Source: DASQEH01 sp035633755 (GTDB taxonomy: Bacteria > Actinomycetota > Actinomycetes > Propionibacteriales > Nocardioidaceae). Taken from it: 64,000 bases of DNA. The first letter of the stretch is position 1. Every line of letters starts with the position of its first letter. Shown one piece after another: positions 33,622 through 40,825 of this stretch. The notes beneath the pieces are model-generated. The model saw only the letters and a list, made by a program, of their open reading frames with translations. It did not search any database and had not been told where the DNA came from. The translations under genes were made by a program, and so were the position numbers. The stretch is from assembly GCA_035633755.1 (NCBI GenBank), contig DASQEH010000013.1:1-64000 (forward strand). Reading direction: 5' to 3'.

Positions 33622-33819
33622 ATGAACGAGCAAGACACCACCTTCAACGACGACGACGTCGAAGGTCACAAGCTCCGCCCAGGCGCCGCCAACGCAGAAG
33701 CCACCGAAGGCGACGACGACGTCGAAGGTCACAAGCTCCGCCCAGGCGCCGCCAACGCTGAAAACGCCGAAGGCGACGACGACGTCGAAGGTCACCGTAT
33801 GGGCACTTTCCGAACCTAA
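33622..33819 (+). CDS. Small acidic peptide with three DDDVEGH repeats
   Basis: 65 residues from the ATG with GGGAAGGG upstream. After a 9-residue head come two exact 21-residue units, each starting DDDVEGHKLRPGAANAE, and a third truncated unit DDDVEGHRMGTFRT. His residues 16, 37 and 58 are evenly spaced. There is no signal peptide, Cys or hydrophobic stretch. It looks modular, like a multi-core peptide precursor or a metal-binding or disordered peptide. No known maturation enzyme is adjacent except the ligase-carrier-acyltransferase upstream. I recall similar D-V/T-E-G-H small proteins in actinobacteria but no function. Confidence 0.7.
   Translation: MNEQDTTFNDDDVEGHKLRPGAANAEATEGDDDVEGHKLRPGAANAENAEGDDDVEGHRMGTFRT
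33649..33795 (+). repeat. 63-bp tandem repeat inside the small peptide gene
   Basis: Unit 1 is 33649-33711, unit 2 is 33712-33774, and a 21-bp partial third unit is 33775-33795. The first 47 bp of units 1 and 2 are identical at nucleotide level including wobble positions; differences fall in three codons near the unit end. This implies recent duplication or gene conversion and a copy number that can vary between strains. Confidence 0.85.
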
Positions 33820-33934
33820 CCCGGACTCCTCCGGCCCTAACGACGCCACCGCATTCGAGCCGCAACGTCTCGTCGACGCCTCTGCACCCCGTGCGTTCCG
33901 GCGTTCGCGCTCCTCTGCGGCGTGTGGGAACTGC

Positions 33935-33967
33935 GAACCGTTCAGGGTTCATGACCCTGGACGGTTC
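33935..33967. terminator. Strong bidirectional hairpin
   Basis: GAACCGTTCAGGGT (33935-33948) pairs with ACCCTGGACGGTTC (33954-33967) over 14 bp with one wobble and a TCATG loop. It lies between the convergent repeat-peptide and zinc-ribbon genes and could stop transcription from both sides. I see no gene in the rest of the 228-bp gap. Confidence 0.65.
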
Positions 33968-34047
33968 TGCATTGGTAGTCGCCCGCGGGTCGGGCGCGGG
34001 TGGATTGCGACGAAGGGGTCGATCCAAGGTTGCGCCGACCAGGCGTA

Positions 34048-34200
34048 CTACTGCCTGTCGTGAGCGTCTGGTCTGTGCCCTGAGTCGCCGAAGCGCTTTC
34101 GCTTGCCGCAGTAGGAGCAGATGTGGAAGAACCCCCAGTGGTCACCCTCGGGGGGACCCCACTGGTGCCAACCAACTTTGCAGCGCAGGCTCTGGAGCAT
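34048..34200 (-). CDS. 50-residue zinc-ribbon-like protein
   Basis: A short gene read on the minus strand: MLQSLRCKVGWHQWGPPEGD then HWGFFHICSYCGKRKRFGDS and a His/Asp/Arg tail. Cys7, Cys28 and Cys31 with several His suggest one zinc site, and the C-x2-C-GK-x-K pattern with the GWHQW motif resembles small actinobacterial proteins of the KCRVGWHRW...CRxCGK type that I recall without a function. The ATG has AGGAG 5-6 nt upstream. Overlapping longer ORFs in other frames lack any such pattern. Confidence 0.65.
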   Translation of the reverse strand: MLQSLRCKVGWHQWGPPEGDHWGFFHICSYCGKRKRFGDSGHRPDAHDRQ

Positions 34201-34360
34201 GAGCACTCCTCCTCCACGGTGACCGTTGCCTCAGCCTAGAACTGCTGAACCTCCCGCCACAACAAGCGGTAACGAGCCATCGACCCCCACGGCGGGTTGG
34301 TCGAGCGACATCGGAGGGGGCGAGACGCTCACAGCAGCGGGCCCCTGACGGACGCGCAGG

Positions 34361-35413
34361 TCAGCGCGCTTTTCTGGAGGGTTGAACTCGCAACGGCTCG
34401 CCCGGCATCTTGGGGTACTCGGGCGGGTACGGCATATCACCCTCCCCTGAGCTCTCGTCCCTCTCATACATCGCCAAGAGCGGCTCGAGCGAATGATGGA
34501 CGTCGTCGATCTCGGCATGCAGGTCACCGACATCGGCGAACCGGGCCGGCACGGTGTGAAGCGTGAAAGCACGCGGGTCGACGTCGTTCAGCTCATCCCA
34601 AGTGACAGGCGTCGACACCGGTGCTCCCGGCAAGGGGCGCAGGCTGTATGCGCTGGCGATCGTCCGGTCGCGCGCGTTCTGGTTGTAGTCGACGAAGATT
34701 GACGCACCTCGCTCCTCCTTCCACCACTTCGTCGTCACCTCACCGGGCATCCGGCGCTCGAGCTCGCGACCGAAGGCGATGGCCGCATGCCGGACGTCGG
34801 TGAAGGTCCAGCGCGGTTCGATGCGCAGGTAGATGTGCACGCCGCGGTTGCCCGAGGTCTTCGGGAAGCCGCGGTAGCCCAGCTCCTCCAGGAGCTTGCG
34901 TGCCTCACCTGCGACCCGCACGGCATCGGCGAAGTCGGTCCCGGGCTGCGGGTCGAGGTCGAGGCGCAGCTCGTCGGGATGGTCGACGTCGTCTCGCCGA
35001 ACCGGCCACGGGTGGAACGTGATCGTGCCTATCTGGGCCGCCCAGGCCACCACAGCGGGCTCTGTGGGGCATATCTCGTCGGCGAACCGACCGGACGGGA
35101 AGGTGATCCGAGCGGTCTCCACGTAATCGGGAGCTCCCTTGGGTATGCGCTTCTGAAAGAAGGCGTCACCGTGAGGGTCCGACCGAGTGGCCTGCTTGAT
35201 GTCGTCGAAGACGCCCTTCGGCCAGCGTTCCAGGGTGGTCGGGCGTTCGTTCAGCGCACGCTGGATCCCCTCCCCGACGCTGGCGTAGTACTGGACCACA
35301 TCGAGCTTCGTGGCCGCTGGCGTCGATTCGGTCGCCGGGTAGATCAAGCGGTCGGGGTTCGAGACTCGAACCGTCGTGCCGGCAACGTCGATCTCGGTTG
35401 CGGGAGTCGGCAT
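34361..35413 (-). CDS. LigD-type primase-polymerase domain protein
   Basis: 350 residues from the ATG at 35413. It matches the polymerase domain of LigD (archaeo-eukaryotic primase fold) as a stand-alone enzyme: VSNPDRLIYPATESTPAATK, LERWPKGVFDD, FFQKRIPKGAPDYVETARI, the metal-binding LRLDLDPQPGTDF and the TSGNRGVHIYLRIEP block. Such enzymes add nucleotides in end-joining or gap repair. The frame stays open far upstream over msrB, but only the ATG at 35413 gives the family N-terminus. No Ku gene is in the window; an ATP-dependent LigC is at 15.2 kb. Confidence 0.88.
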   Translation of the reverse strand: MPTPATEIDVAGTTVRVSNPDRLIYPATESTPAATKLDVVQYYASVGEGIQRALNERPTTLERWPKGVFDDIKQATRSDPHGDAFFQKRIPKGAPDYVETARITFPSGRFADEICPTEPAVVAWAAQIGTITFHPWPVRRDDVDHPDELRLDLDPQPGTDFADAVRVAGEARKLLEELGYRGFPKTSGNRGVHIYLRIEPRWTFTDVRHAAIAFGRELERRMPGEVTTKWWKEERGASIFVDYNQNARDRTIASAYSLRPLPGAPVSTPVTWDELNDVDPRAFTLHTVPARFADVGDLHAEIDDVHHSLEPLLAMYERDESSGEGDMPYPPEYPKMPGEPLRVQPSRKAR

Positions 35414-35469
35414 GGGGACAGGGTATCCACTCTGGCCGATTGACCCGTCGCTGTCTTTGCGCCGCCCCG

Positions 35470-35475
35470 TAAGGT
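35470..35475 (+). promoter_or_regulatory. -10 element of msrB (leaderless type)
   Basis: TAAGGT lies 6 nt before the msrB ATG. The spacer GGAGGC could also act as a ribosome-binding site if the transcript started further upstream. Confidence 0.4.
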
Positions 35476-35481
35476 GGAGGC

Positions 35482-35904
35482 ATGGCAGCACGGGTGCAGA
35501 AGACCGAAGAGGAATGGCGCGCGCAGCTGAGCAAGGAGGAGTACGCGGTACTCCGAAAGTCCGGCACCGAGCGCCCCTGGTCCGGGGAGTACGTCGAGAC
35601 GAAGACCGAGGGCGTCTACCGTTGCAGAGCTTGCGGTGTCGAGCTGTTCCGCAGCTCGGAGAAGTTCGACTCCCACTGCGGCTGGCCGTCGTTCTGGTCT
35701 CCTGGTGACGACGCCAACGTTCGTTTGATCGAGGATCGGTCGATGGGGATGGCCCGTACCGAGGTGCGGTGCGCCAGCTGCGACTCACACCTTGGGCACG
35801 TCTTCGCTGGCGAGGGCTACGCCACACCCACGGATCAGCGCTACTGCATCAACAGCGTGAGCCTGACCCTCGAGCCGGCGGAGCGCACGGCCGAGTCGGC
35901 CTGA
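35482..35904 (+). CDS. msrB: Peptide-methionine (R)-S-oxide reductase MsrB
   Basis: 140 residues. It reduces methionine-R-sulfoxide in proteins. The structural zinc cysteines are Cys48/Cys51 (CRAC) and Cys97/Cys100 (CASC); the catalytic Cys122 is in QRYCINSVSL. The segment FDSHCGWPSFW is invariant in the family, and Cys66 there may be the resolving residue. It sits between the LigD-like polymerase (divergent) and hemQ (convergent, 35 bp), so it is a single-gene unit. Confidence 0.96.
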   Translation: MAARVQKTEEEWRAQLSKEEYAVLRKSGTERPWSGEYVETKTEGVYRCRACGVELFRSSEKFDSHCGWPSFWSPGDDANVRLIEDRSMGMARTEVRCASCDSHLGHVFAGEGYATPTDQRYCINSVSLTLEPAERTAESA

Positions 35905-35939
35905 ACGCCACTCGACCCGCCGCCGGTCCTCGAGCGCTT

Positions 35940-36671
35940 CTAGGGCAGCGCGTCGAGCAGCTCGGCCACGGTCCGTCGGTGCCCGGTGTAGAACGGCACC
36001 TCCTCGCGCACGTGCCGTCGGGCCTTGCTGCCCCGCAGATGCCGCATCAGATCCACGATGCGGTGCAGCTCGTCCGCCTCGAAGGCCAGCATCCACTCGT
36101 AGTCGCCGAGGGCGAACGACGCGACCGTGTTCGCGCGCACGTCAGCGAAGTCACGTGCCATCTGGCCATGCTCGGCCAGCATCGCACGCCGCTCTGAGTC
36201 CTCCAGCAGGTACCACTCGTAGGACCGCACGAACGGGTAGACGCAGATGAAGGCCCGGGGCTCCTCCTCAGCGAGGAACGCCGGGATGTGGCTCTTGTTG
36301 AACTCCGCCGGTCGATGCAGCGCCAGCTGTGACCACACCGGCACCAGCCGACGGCCGAACCCGGTGCGACGCAACCTGCTGTACGCAGCCTGCAGCTGCT
36401 CGGCTGTGGGAGCGTGCCACCACACCATCAGGTCGGCATCGGCCCGCAGGCCCGAGAGGTCATAGGTGCCGCGAACCACGACATCGGAGCTCGTCAGTTC
36501 GGCGAACAGGTCGCTTACTTCGCTCGCCTGTGCCTTGCGGTCGACGTCGTCGTCCAGAGGCTCGGCCACCTCGAAGACGGACCACATGGTGTAGCGGATC
36601 GTCTCGTTGAGGCGGCGGGCTCCCTTTCCCTGATCGGGGCGCTTGGACGGCATGGGAGAGGGCGAGGTCAT
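35940..36671 (-). CDS. hemQ: Coproheme decarboxylase HemQ
   Basis: 243 residues, chlorite-dismutase fold. It converts Fe-coproporphyrin III to heme b with peroxide, the last step of the coproporphyrin-dependent pathway. The catalytic Tyr region is VYPFVRSYEWYLLEDSERR and the proximal heme His is in AMLAEHGQMARDF; FALGDYEWMLAFEADELHRI is also typical. The ATG overlaps the cgoX stop by 4 nt (ATGA), so the two enzymes are co-translated. Lack of the distal chlorite-degrading Arg context and the heme neighbours favour HemQ over chlorite dismutase. Confidence 0.93.
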   Translation of the reverse strand: MTSPSPMPSKRPDQGKGARRLNETIRYTMWSVFEVAEPLDDDVDRKAQASEVSDLFAELTSSDVVVRGTYDLSGLRADADLMVWWHAPTAEQLQAAYSRLRRTGFGRRLVPVWSQLALHRPAEFNKSHIPAFLAEEEPRAFICVYPFVRSYEWYLLEDSERRAMLAEHGQMARDFADVRANTVASFALGDYEWMLAFEADELHRIVDLMRHLRGSKARRHVREEVPFYTGHRRTVAELLDALP

Positions 36672-38089
36672 GGGTCCATTGTCCCTGCCTGGTCCAGGGC
36701 CGCGATCACCCGGGTCGCGGCTTCCTCTCCCCCGGCGACCACGGCGGGAACTCCTACCCCGTCATAGGCAGCGCCGCACAGCTGGAGTCCCGGAGCCGCG
36801 TCGATGCCAGCACGAATCCGGGCGACGCGGCCCAGATGACCCACCGCGTACTGCGGCAATGCGCCACCCCATCGCGTCACCTTGGCGTCGACGAGCGGCC
36901 CACGGAGTCCGACTGCGGAGGTCAGTTGGGCCATGGCCTGTGCGACAAGCTCGCTGTCCTCGCGCTGCAGCGAGGCGACCTCTCGGTGCCGACCGATCGA
37001 GCAGCGGAAGAAGGCGCTGTCGCCCTGGAGCCAAGCCCACTTCTGAGAGGAGTACGTGGCGGCTTTGACCGGCTCGCCGTCCGCGGGAGGGACGAGGAAG
37101 CCGGTCCCCGTCAGTCCCGGCGGGACCGCCGCGGCCGGCACCGCCAGCGTGACGATGGCGACCGACGCGTAGTCGATGCCGGCCAGCTCCCGTGACACAC
37201 CTGGTGCCACGTCACGGAGCAGCCGTGCTGTCGGTGCCGCAGGCGTCGCCAGCACGACCACATCGGCCGTCACCGCAGTGACATCCGTGGTTGCTCCCAC
37301 CGTCAGGGTCCAACCCGTCGGGGCTCGCGACAGCTCACGGACAGCGGCGTTCACCAGGAGCGAACCGCCGCGGCCTCGGAAGTCCTCGACCACGGCCTGC
37401 GGCAGTCGGCCGACGCCGCCACGGATGCCGGCGAACAGTGGTGTCGCTGCCGCCGAGGGAGGCGATGACGCGGCCGCCGCCGCGGCCAGCAGGCTCCCGT
37501 GGCGCTCGACGGCTGCGACGAGCTGCGGAAGCGCTGCCTGGACCGATATCTCGTCGGAGCGACCGGCGTACACGCCGCCGAGCAGCGGTTCGACGAGCCT
37601 GTCGCGGACCTCCACGCCCAGCCGCCCTGCGACCAACACGCCGACTCCGACATCCTCGTCCAGGACCAGCCGAGGCATGAGACGCTCCAGGGCAGCCCGC
37701 GCCAGGCCGCGTCGGCTGAGAACCTTGCTGGCAGCGGTCGCCGACAGGGAGGTCGGCACACCCATCAGGGAGCTCGGCAGCGGCCGCATCGCGCCGCGTG
37801 TCCATATCCCCGCGCCCGACGCTGCGGGATACACGATCGCCTCGCCCAGGCCGACGGCCCGCGCCAGCCCGGTGCCTTCGGTACGCCGGTTGAGCACGGA
37901 CTCAGCGCCCAGGTCCAACGACACGCCTGCCACCTCGCCGAGCGCGAGCTTGCCACCCACTCGAGACGACGCCTCGTACACGGTGACGTCAAGGTCCGGG
38001 CGCCGGGTGACCAGAGCCCGCGCGCACGCCAGGCCTGCAATGCCAGCACCCACGACTGCGATACGGGGAGCCGGCCGCTGCGCCTCCAT
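36668..38089 (-). CDS. hemY: Coproporphyrinogen III oxidase (CgoX/HemY type)
   Basis: 473 residues from the ATG at 38089; a TTG at 38116 would add 9. An FAD-binding N-terminus, RIAVVGAGIAGLACARAL, is followed by VYEASSRVGGKL and LDLGAESVLNRR. The C-terminus TRWGGALPQYAVGHLGRV and LCGAAYDGVGVPAVVAGG is typical of the protoporphyrinogen-oxidase family. Next to hemQ, the physiological reaction is oxidation of coproporphyrinogen III to coproporphyrin III. It overlaps hemQ by 4 nt. It is divergent from the DUF4349 lipoprotein gene, which separates it from hemE. Confidence 0.92.
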   Translation of the reverse strand: MEAQRPAPRIAVVGAGIAGLACARALVTRRPDLDVTVYEASSRVGGKLALGEVAGVSLDLGAESVLNRRTEGTGLARAVGLGEAIVYPAASGAGIWTRGAMRPLPSSLMGVPTSLSATAASKVLSRRGLARAALERLMPRLVLDEDVGVGVLVAGRLGVEVRDRLVEPLLGGVYAGRSDEISVQAALPQLVAAVERHGSLLAAAAAASSPPSAAATPLFAGIRGGVGRLPQAVVEDFRGRGGSLLVNAAVRELSRAPTGWTLTVGATTDVTAVTADVVVLATPAAPTARLLRDVAPGVSRELAGIDYASVAIVTLAVPAAAVPPGLTGTGFLVPPADGEPVKAATYSSQKWAWLQGDSAFFRCSIGRHREVASLQREDSELVAQAMAQLTSAVGLRGPLVDAKVTRWGGALPQYAVGHLGRVARIRAGIDAAPGLQLCGAAYDGVGVPAVVAGGEEAATRVIAALDQAGTMDP

Positions 38090-38156
38090 GCCGCCCCCAC
38101 TCTGCGTCGCTCTCAACTCGCCGGAACCGAAGGCGCCATGCTGTCGTCATACCGCC

Positions 38157-39134
38157 ATGAACTCCTCGAATGTAGCAACGCCGCGGGCACCCAGGTGGCG
38201 CACCAGGTCGGCCTCCATCGTCGCGATCGCCGCCGTGCTCGTGACCCTCGCAGGCTGCGGCGGTGGCAACGGATCCGGAGACGGCGCAACCGCAGCAGAC
38301 TCTGGAGCCGACGCGGGCGGGCTGGACGCACCCAGGGCGTCGGCCGGCGAACGCGAGGACTCGCTCGCGTCGGCGAGCTCGGCAGAGGGTGCCGGCGTGA
38401 ATGCGACCGCGTACGACAAGCGAGCACCGGCCGATCCCTTGTTCAGTCCGGCCCTGATCAAGACCGCGGCCATCACGCTGGAAGCGGACAGCGTCGGGCC
38501 GGTCATCACGGGCATCAACAGCCTGGCAGCCCGCGTCGGTGGGCAGATCTCCAGTGAGGACACGGCGACCAGCGAGGCCGGTGTGCAAGTGCGCTCTCAT
38601 ATCGAGCTGCGAGTTCCGGTCGACGAGTTCGACCGCGCTGTCCAGGAGATCGTGGGCCTTGGGGACCTGGTGGCGAAGACCCGGACGTCGGAAGACGTGA
38701 CCGCGCGCCTGGTGGACGTGGAGTCGCGGGTCGACAGCGCCGAGGATTCGATCGCCGCGCTGCGAACGCTCTTCAACCGCGCAACGAAGCTGGGCGACGT
38801 GATAGCCCTCGAGCGCGAGCTCTCCGACCGCGAGGCGAACCTCGAGGCGCTGCAGGCGCAGCAGCGGTCCCTGCGCGCCCAGACGTCGATGTCGACGATC
38901 ATCGTCGACGTCAGCGCTGAGCCCGCGTCCGACCCGCAAGAGCGTGATGCCTCCAGCGGCTTCCTCGCCGGCATCGAGCAGGGGTGGGACGGGTTGGTCC
39001 GCTTCGTCGTCGGGTTCTCCCACGCGGTCGGGCTGCTGCTGCCTCTCGGGAGCCTCGCTCTGCTGACCGCTCTCATCGCGTGGGTGGTGGCGCGCCGGTT
39101 CCTTCCGCGTCGGGTAGCTCGTACGAGTGAATGA
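38157..39134 (+). CDS. DUF4349 lipoprotein
   Basis: 325 residues. The N-terminal signal ends in a lipobox VTLAGC (Cys34), followed by a disordered linker. The DUF4349 core (about 95-265) has LIKTAAITLEADSVGPVITG, QVRSHIELRVPVDEFDRAV, a coiled-coil VDVESRVDSAEDSIAALRTL and SMSTIIVDVSAEP. A C-terminal helix GLLLPLGSLALLTALIAWVV ends in basic residues. The family is membrane-bound with unknown function, perhaps envelope stress. Its last 62 nt overlap the convergent hemE gene. Confidence 0.85.
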   Translation: MNSSNVATPRAPRWRTRSASIVAIAAVLVTLAGCGGGNGSGDGATAADSGADAGGLDAPRASAGEREDSLASASSAEGAGVNATAYDKRAPADPLFSPALIKTAAITLEADSVGPVITGINSLAARVGGQISSEDTATSEAGVQVRSHIELRVPVDEFDRAVQEIVGLGDLVAKTRTSEDVTARLVDVESRVDSAEDSIAALRTLFNRATKLGDVIALERELSDREANLEALQAQQRSLRAQTSMSTIIVDVSAEPASDPQERDASSGFLAGIEQGWDGLVRFVVGFSHAVGLLLPLGSLALLTALIAWVVARRFLPRRVARTSE

Positions 39135-40155
39135 AGTCGACCAGGCGGGTGAGCACGTCAGGGTCGGTGCCGGGGAGCACCCCGTGCCCCAGGTTGAAGA
39201 TGTGCCCAGAGGCGTGCCGGCCGCGCCCGATCACGTCAGCAGCCTTCGACGCGATCGTGTCCCATGGTGCGAACACCACGGTCGGGTCCAGGTTGCCCTG
39301 AAGGGCCTGCCCCGGACGGACTCGTGCTGCCGCTTGGTCAAGCGGGACCCTCCAGTCGACGCCTACCACCTCGACATCGGCGGAAGCCATGTCCGTGAGG
39401 ATCTCACCGGTCGCGACGCCGAAGTGGATGCGTGGGACCTCGAGGTCGGCTATCGCGGAGAACACCGCGGAACTGTAGGGAAGGACCTTGTCGCGGTAGT
39501 CCGCCGGTGAGAGCCCGCCGGCCCACGAGTCGAAAAGCTGAACCGCCGCTGCCCCGGACTGAACCTGCACCCGCAGGAAGCCTGAGGAGATCTCGACCAG
39601 GCGGCGCATCAGGCCATCCCACACCTGCGGCTCGCTGTGCATGAGCGCCTTCGTCTTGGCATGCTCCTTGGACGGCCCGCCTTCGATGAGGTAGGACGCA
39701 AGCGTGTACGGCGCACCGGCGAACCCGATCAGCGGCGTGGACCCCAGCTCCGACACGAGGGAGTGCACGGCTTGCGCAACGAAGTCCACAGCGGCTGCGT
39801 CGAACGACGGGAGCGTCGCCACCCCGGTGGAGTCGGTGACCGGGACCTGGATCACCGGTCCCACCCCCGGGACGATGTCCAGGTCGACGCCGAGCGCCTT
39901 CAGTGGCAACACGATGTCGCTGAACAGAATCGCGGCGTCGACGCCGTAGCGCCGCACCGGCTGCAGCGTGATCTCGGTGATGAGATCTGGGCGCATACAG
40001 GCGTCGAGCATGGCGACGCCTTGGCGCAGCGCCCGATACTCCGGAAGGGCTCGACCGGCCTGGCGCATGAACCACACCGGCACGGAGGAGCTCGCTTGTC
40101 CCCTCGCCGCCCGGATCAGAAGACTCTCGCTGACAGGGACAGCTGGGGCACTCAC
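39073..40155 (-). CDS. hemE: Uroporphyrinogen decarboxylase HemE
   Basis: 360 residues from a GTG at 40155 with GAGGAT 6 nt upstream (leaderless pattern); the open frame continues 32 codons further without family sequence. It decarboxylates uroporphyrinogen III to coproporphyrinogen III. Family motifs are PVWFMRQAGRALPEYRALR, AAILFSDIVLPLKALGVDL, GFAGAPYTLASYLIEG, QLFDSWAGGLSP and NLGHGVLPGTDPD. It supplies the substrate of the CgoX enzyme encoded 1 kb away. The 3' end overlaps the DUF4349 gene by 62 bp. Confidence 0.95.
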   Translation of the reverse strand: MSAPAVPVSESLLIRAARGQASSSVPVWFMRQAGRALPEYRALRQGVAMLDACMRPDLITEITLQPVRRYGVDAAILFSDIVLPLKALGVDLDIVPGVGPVIQVPVTDSTGVATLPSFDAAAVDFVAQAVHSLVSELGSTPLIGFAGAPYTLASYLIEGGPSKEHAKTKALMHSEPQVWDGLMRRLVEISSGFLRVQVQSGAAAVQLFDSWAGGLSPADYRDKVLPYSSAVFSAIADLEVPRIHFGVATGEILTDMASADVEVVGVDWRVPLDQAAARVRPGQALQGNLDPTVVFAPWDTIASKAADVIGRGRHASGHIFNLGHGVLPGTDPDVLTRLVDFIHSYELPDAEGTGAPPPTR

Positions 40156-40227
40156 GGACCGATCCTCGCATGCGGCGGGGTGGAGCTCGTACCGGCGAGT
40201 CTTTCGGCGGGCCTTACGGCCACCCCT

Positions 40228-40233
40228 TAGGCT
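40228..40233 (+). promoter_or_regulatory. -10 element of the DUF3000 gene
   Basis: TAGGCT lies 7 nt before the ATG at 40241 in the divergent hemE/DUF3000 gap. Leaderless pattern. Confidence 0.5.
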
Positions 40234-40240
40234 CGAGGAC

Positions 40241-40825
40241 ATGGGTGGCAAACCGGATGTCGACGCGCCCCCGGACGAGTTTCGCCAGGCAATCGAACAG
40301 TTCCGGTCCGCGCGGCTGCGCCCTGAGGTCTACAGCGAGGAGATGTCGGCACCGCAACGGATTGCCCCGTACTCCGCTGCCATGACGGCCGACGTGACGA
40401 TCGCCGGAGAAGATGTCGGAGGAGGTCGGCTGGTACTCCTGTACGACCCGGCCGGCAATGATGCCTGGCACGGGAACTTCCGCTGTGTCGCCTATGCGAG
40501 GGCCGATATCGACCCCGACATGGTCACCGACCCATTGCTGGGGGCCGTCGGTTGGAGCTGGTTGCAGGAGGCGCTCGAGGCGCATGGCGCGGATGCGCTG
40601 GCGCCGAGCGGCACGGTCACCCGCGTCGCCTCCGAGAGCTTCGGCGGGATGGAAGGTGAGCCCGCCAGCGCCGAGATCGAGGTGCGGGCCTCCTGGTCAC
40701 CGTTGGGGTCCCTCACTGCCCACGTCGAGGCCTGGGGTGACCTGTTGTGCACAGCCGCGGGCCTCCCGCCAGTGCCGGCCGGCGTCGTGGCGATGCCGAG
40801 TCGGCGCGGCTCGCGCTCTCGATGA
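40241..40825 (+). CDS. DUF3000 family protein
   Basis: 194 residues, soluble. The family signature is visible: FRQAIEQFRSARLRPEVYSE, APQRIAPYSAAMTADV, RLVLLYDPAGNDAWHGNFRC, and the C-terminal EVRASWSPLGSLTAHVEAWG. DUF3000 is actinobacterial, typically found next to hemE and an RNase D gene as here, and has no assigned function. The gene overlaps the RNase D gene by 4 nt. The conserved linkage hints at a house-keeping role. Confidence 0.88.
   Translation: MGGKPDVDAPPDEFRQAIEQFRSARLRPEVYSEEMSAPQRIAPYSAAMTADVTIAGEDVGGGRLVLLYDPAGNDAWHGNFRCVAYARADIDPDMVTDPLLGAVGWSWLQEALEAHGADALAPSGTVTRVASESFGGMEGEPASAEIEVRASWSPLGSLTAHVEAWGDLLCTAAGLPPVPAGVVAMPSRRGSRSR

Noticed and set aside
33891..34202. 103-residue plus-strand frame near the repeat peptide
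   Set aside because: It is Arg/Ser/Gly-rich without any domain pattern and runs through a strong hairpin and the minus-strand zinc-ribbon gene, which has a ribosome-binding site and a Cys motif.
33942..34217. 91-residue minus-strand frame overlapping the zinc-ribbon gene
   Set aside because: It is Ser/Thr/Pro low-complexity in a different frame from the Cys-patterned gene.
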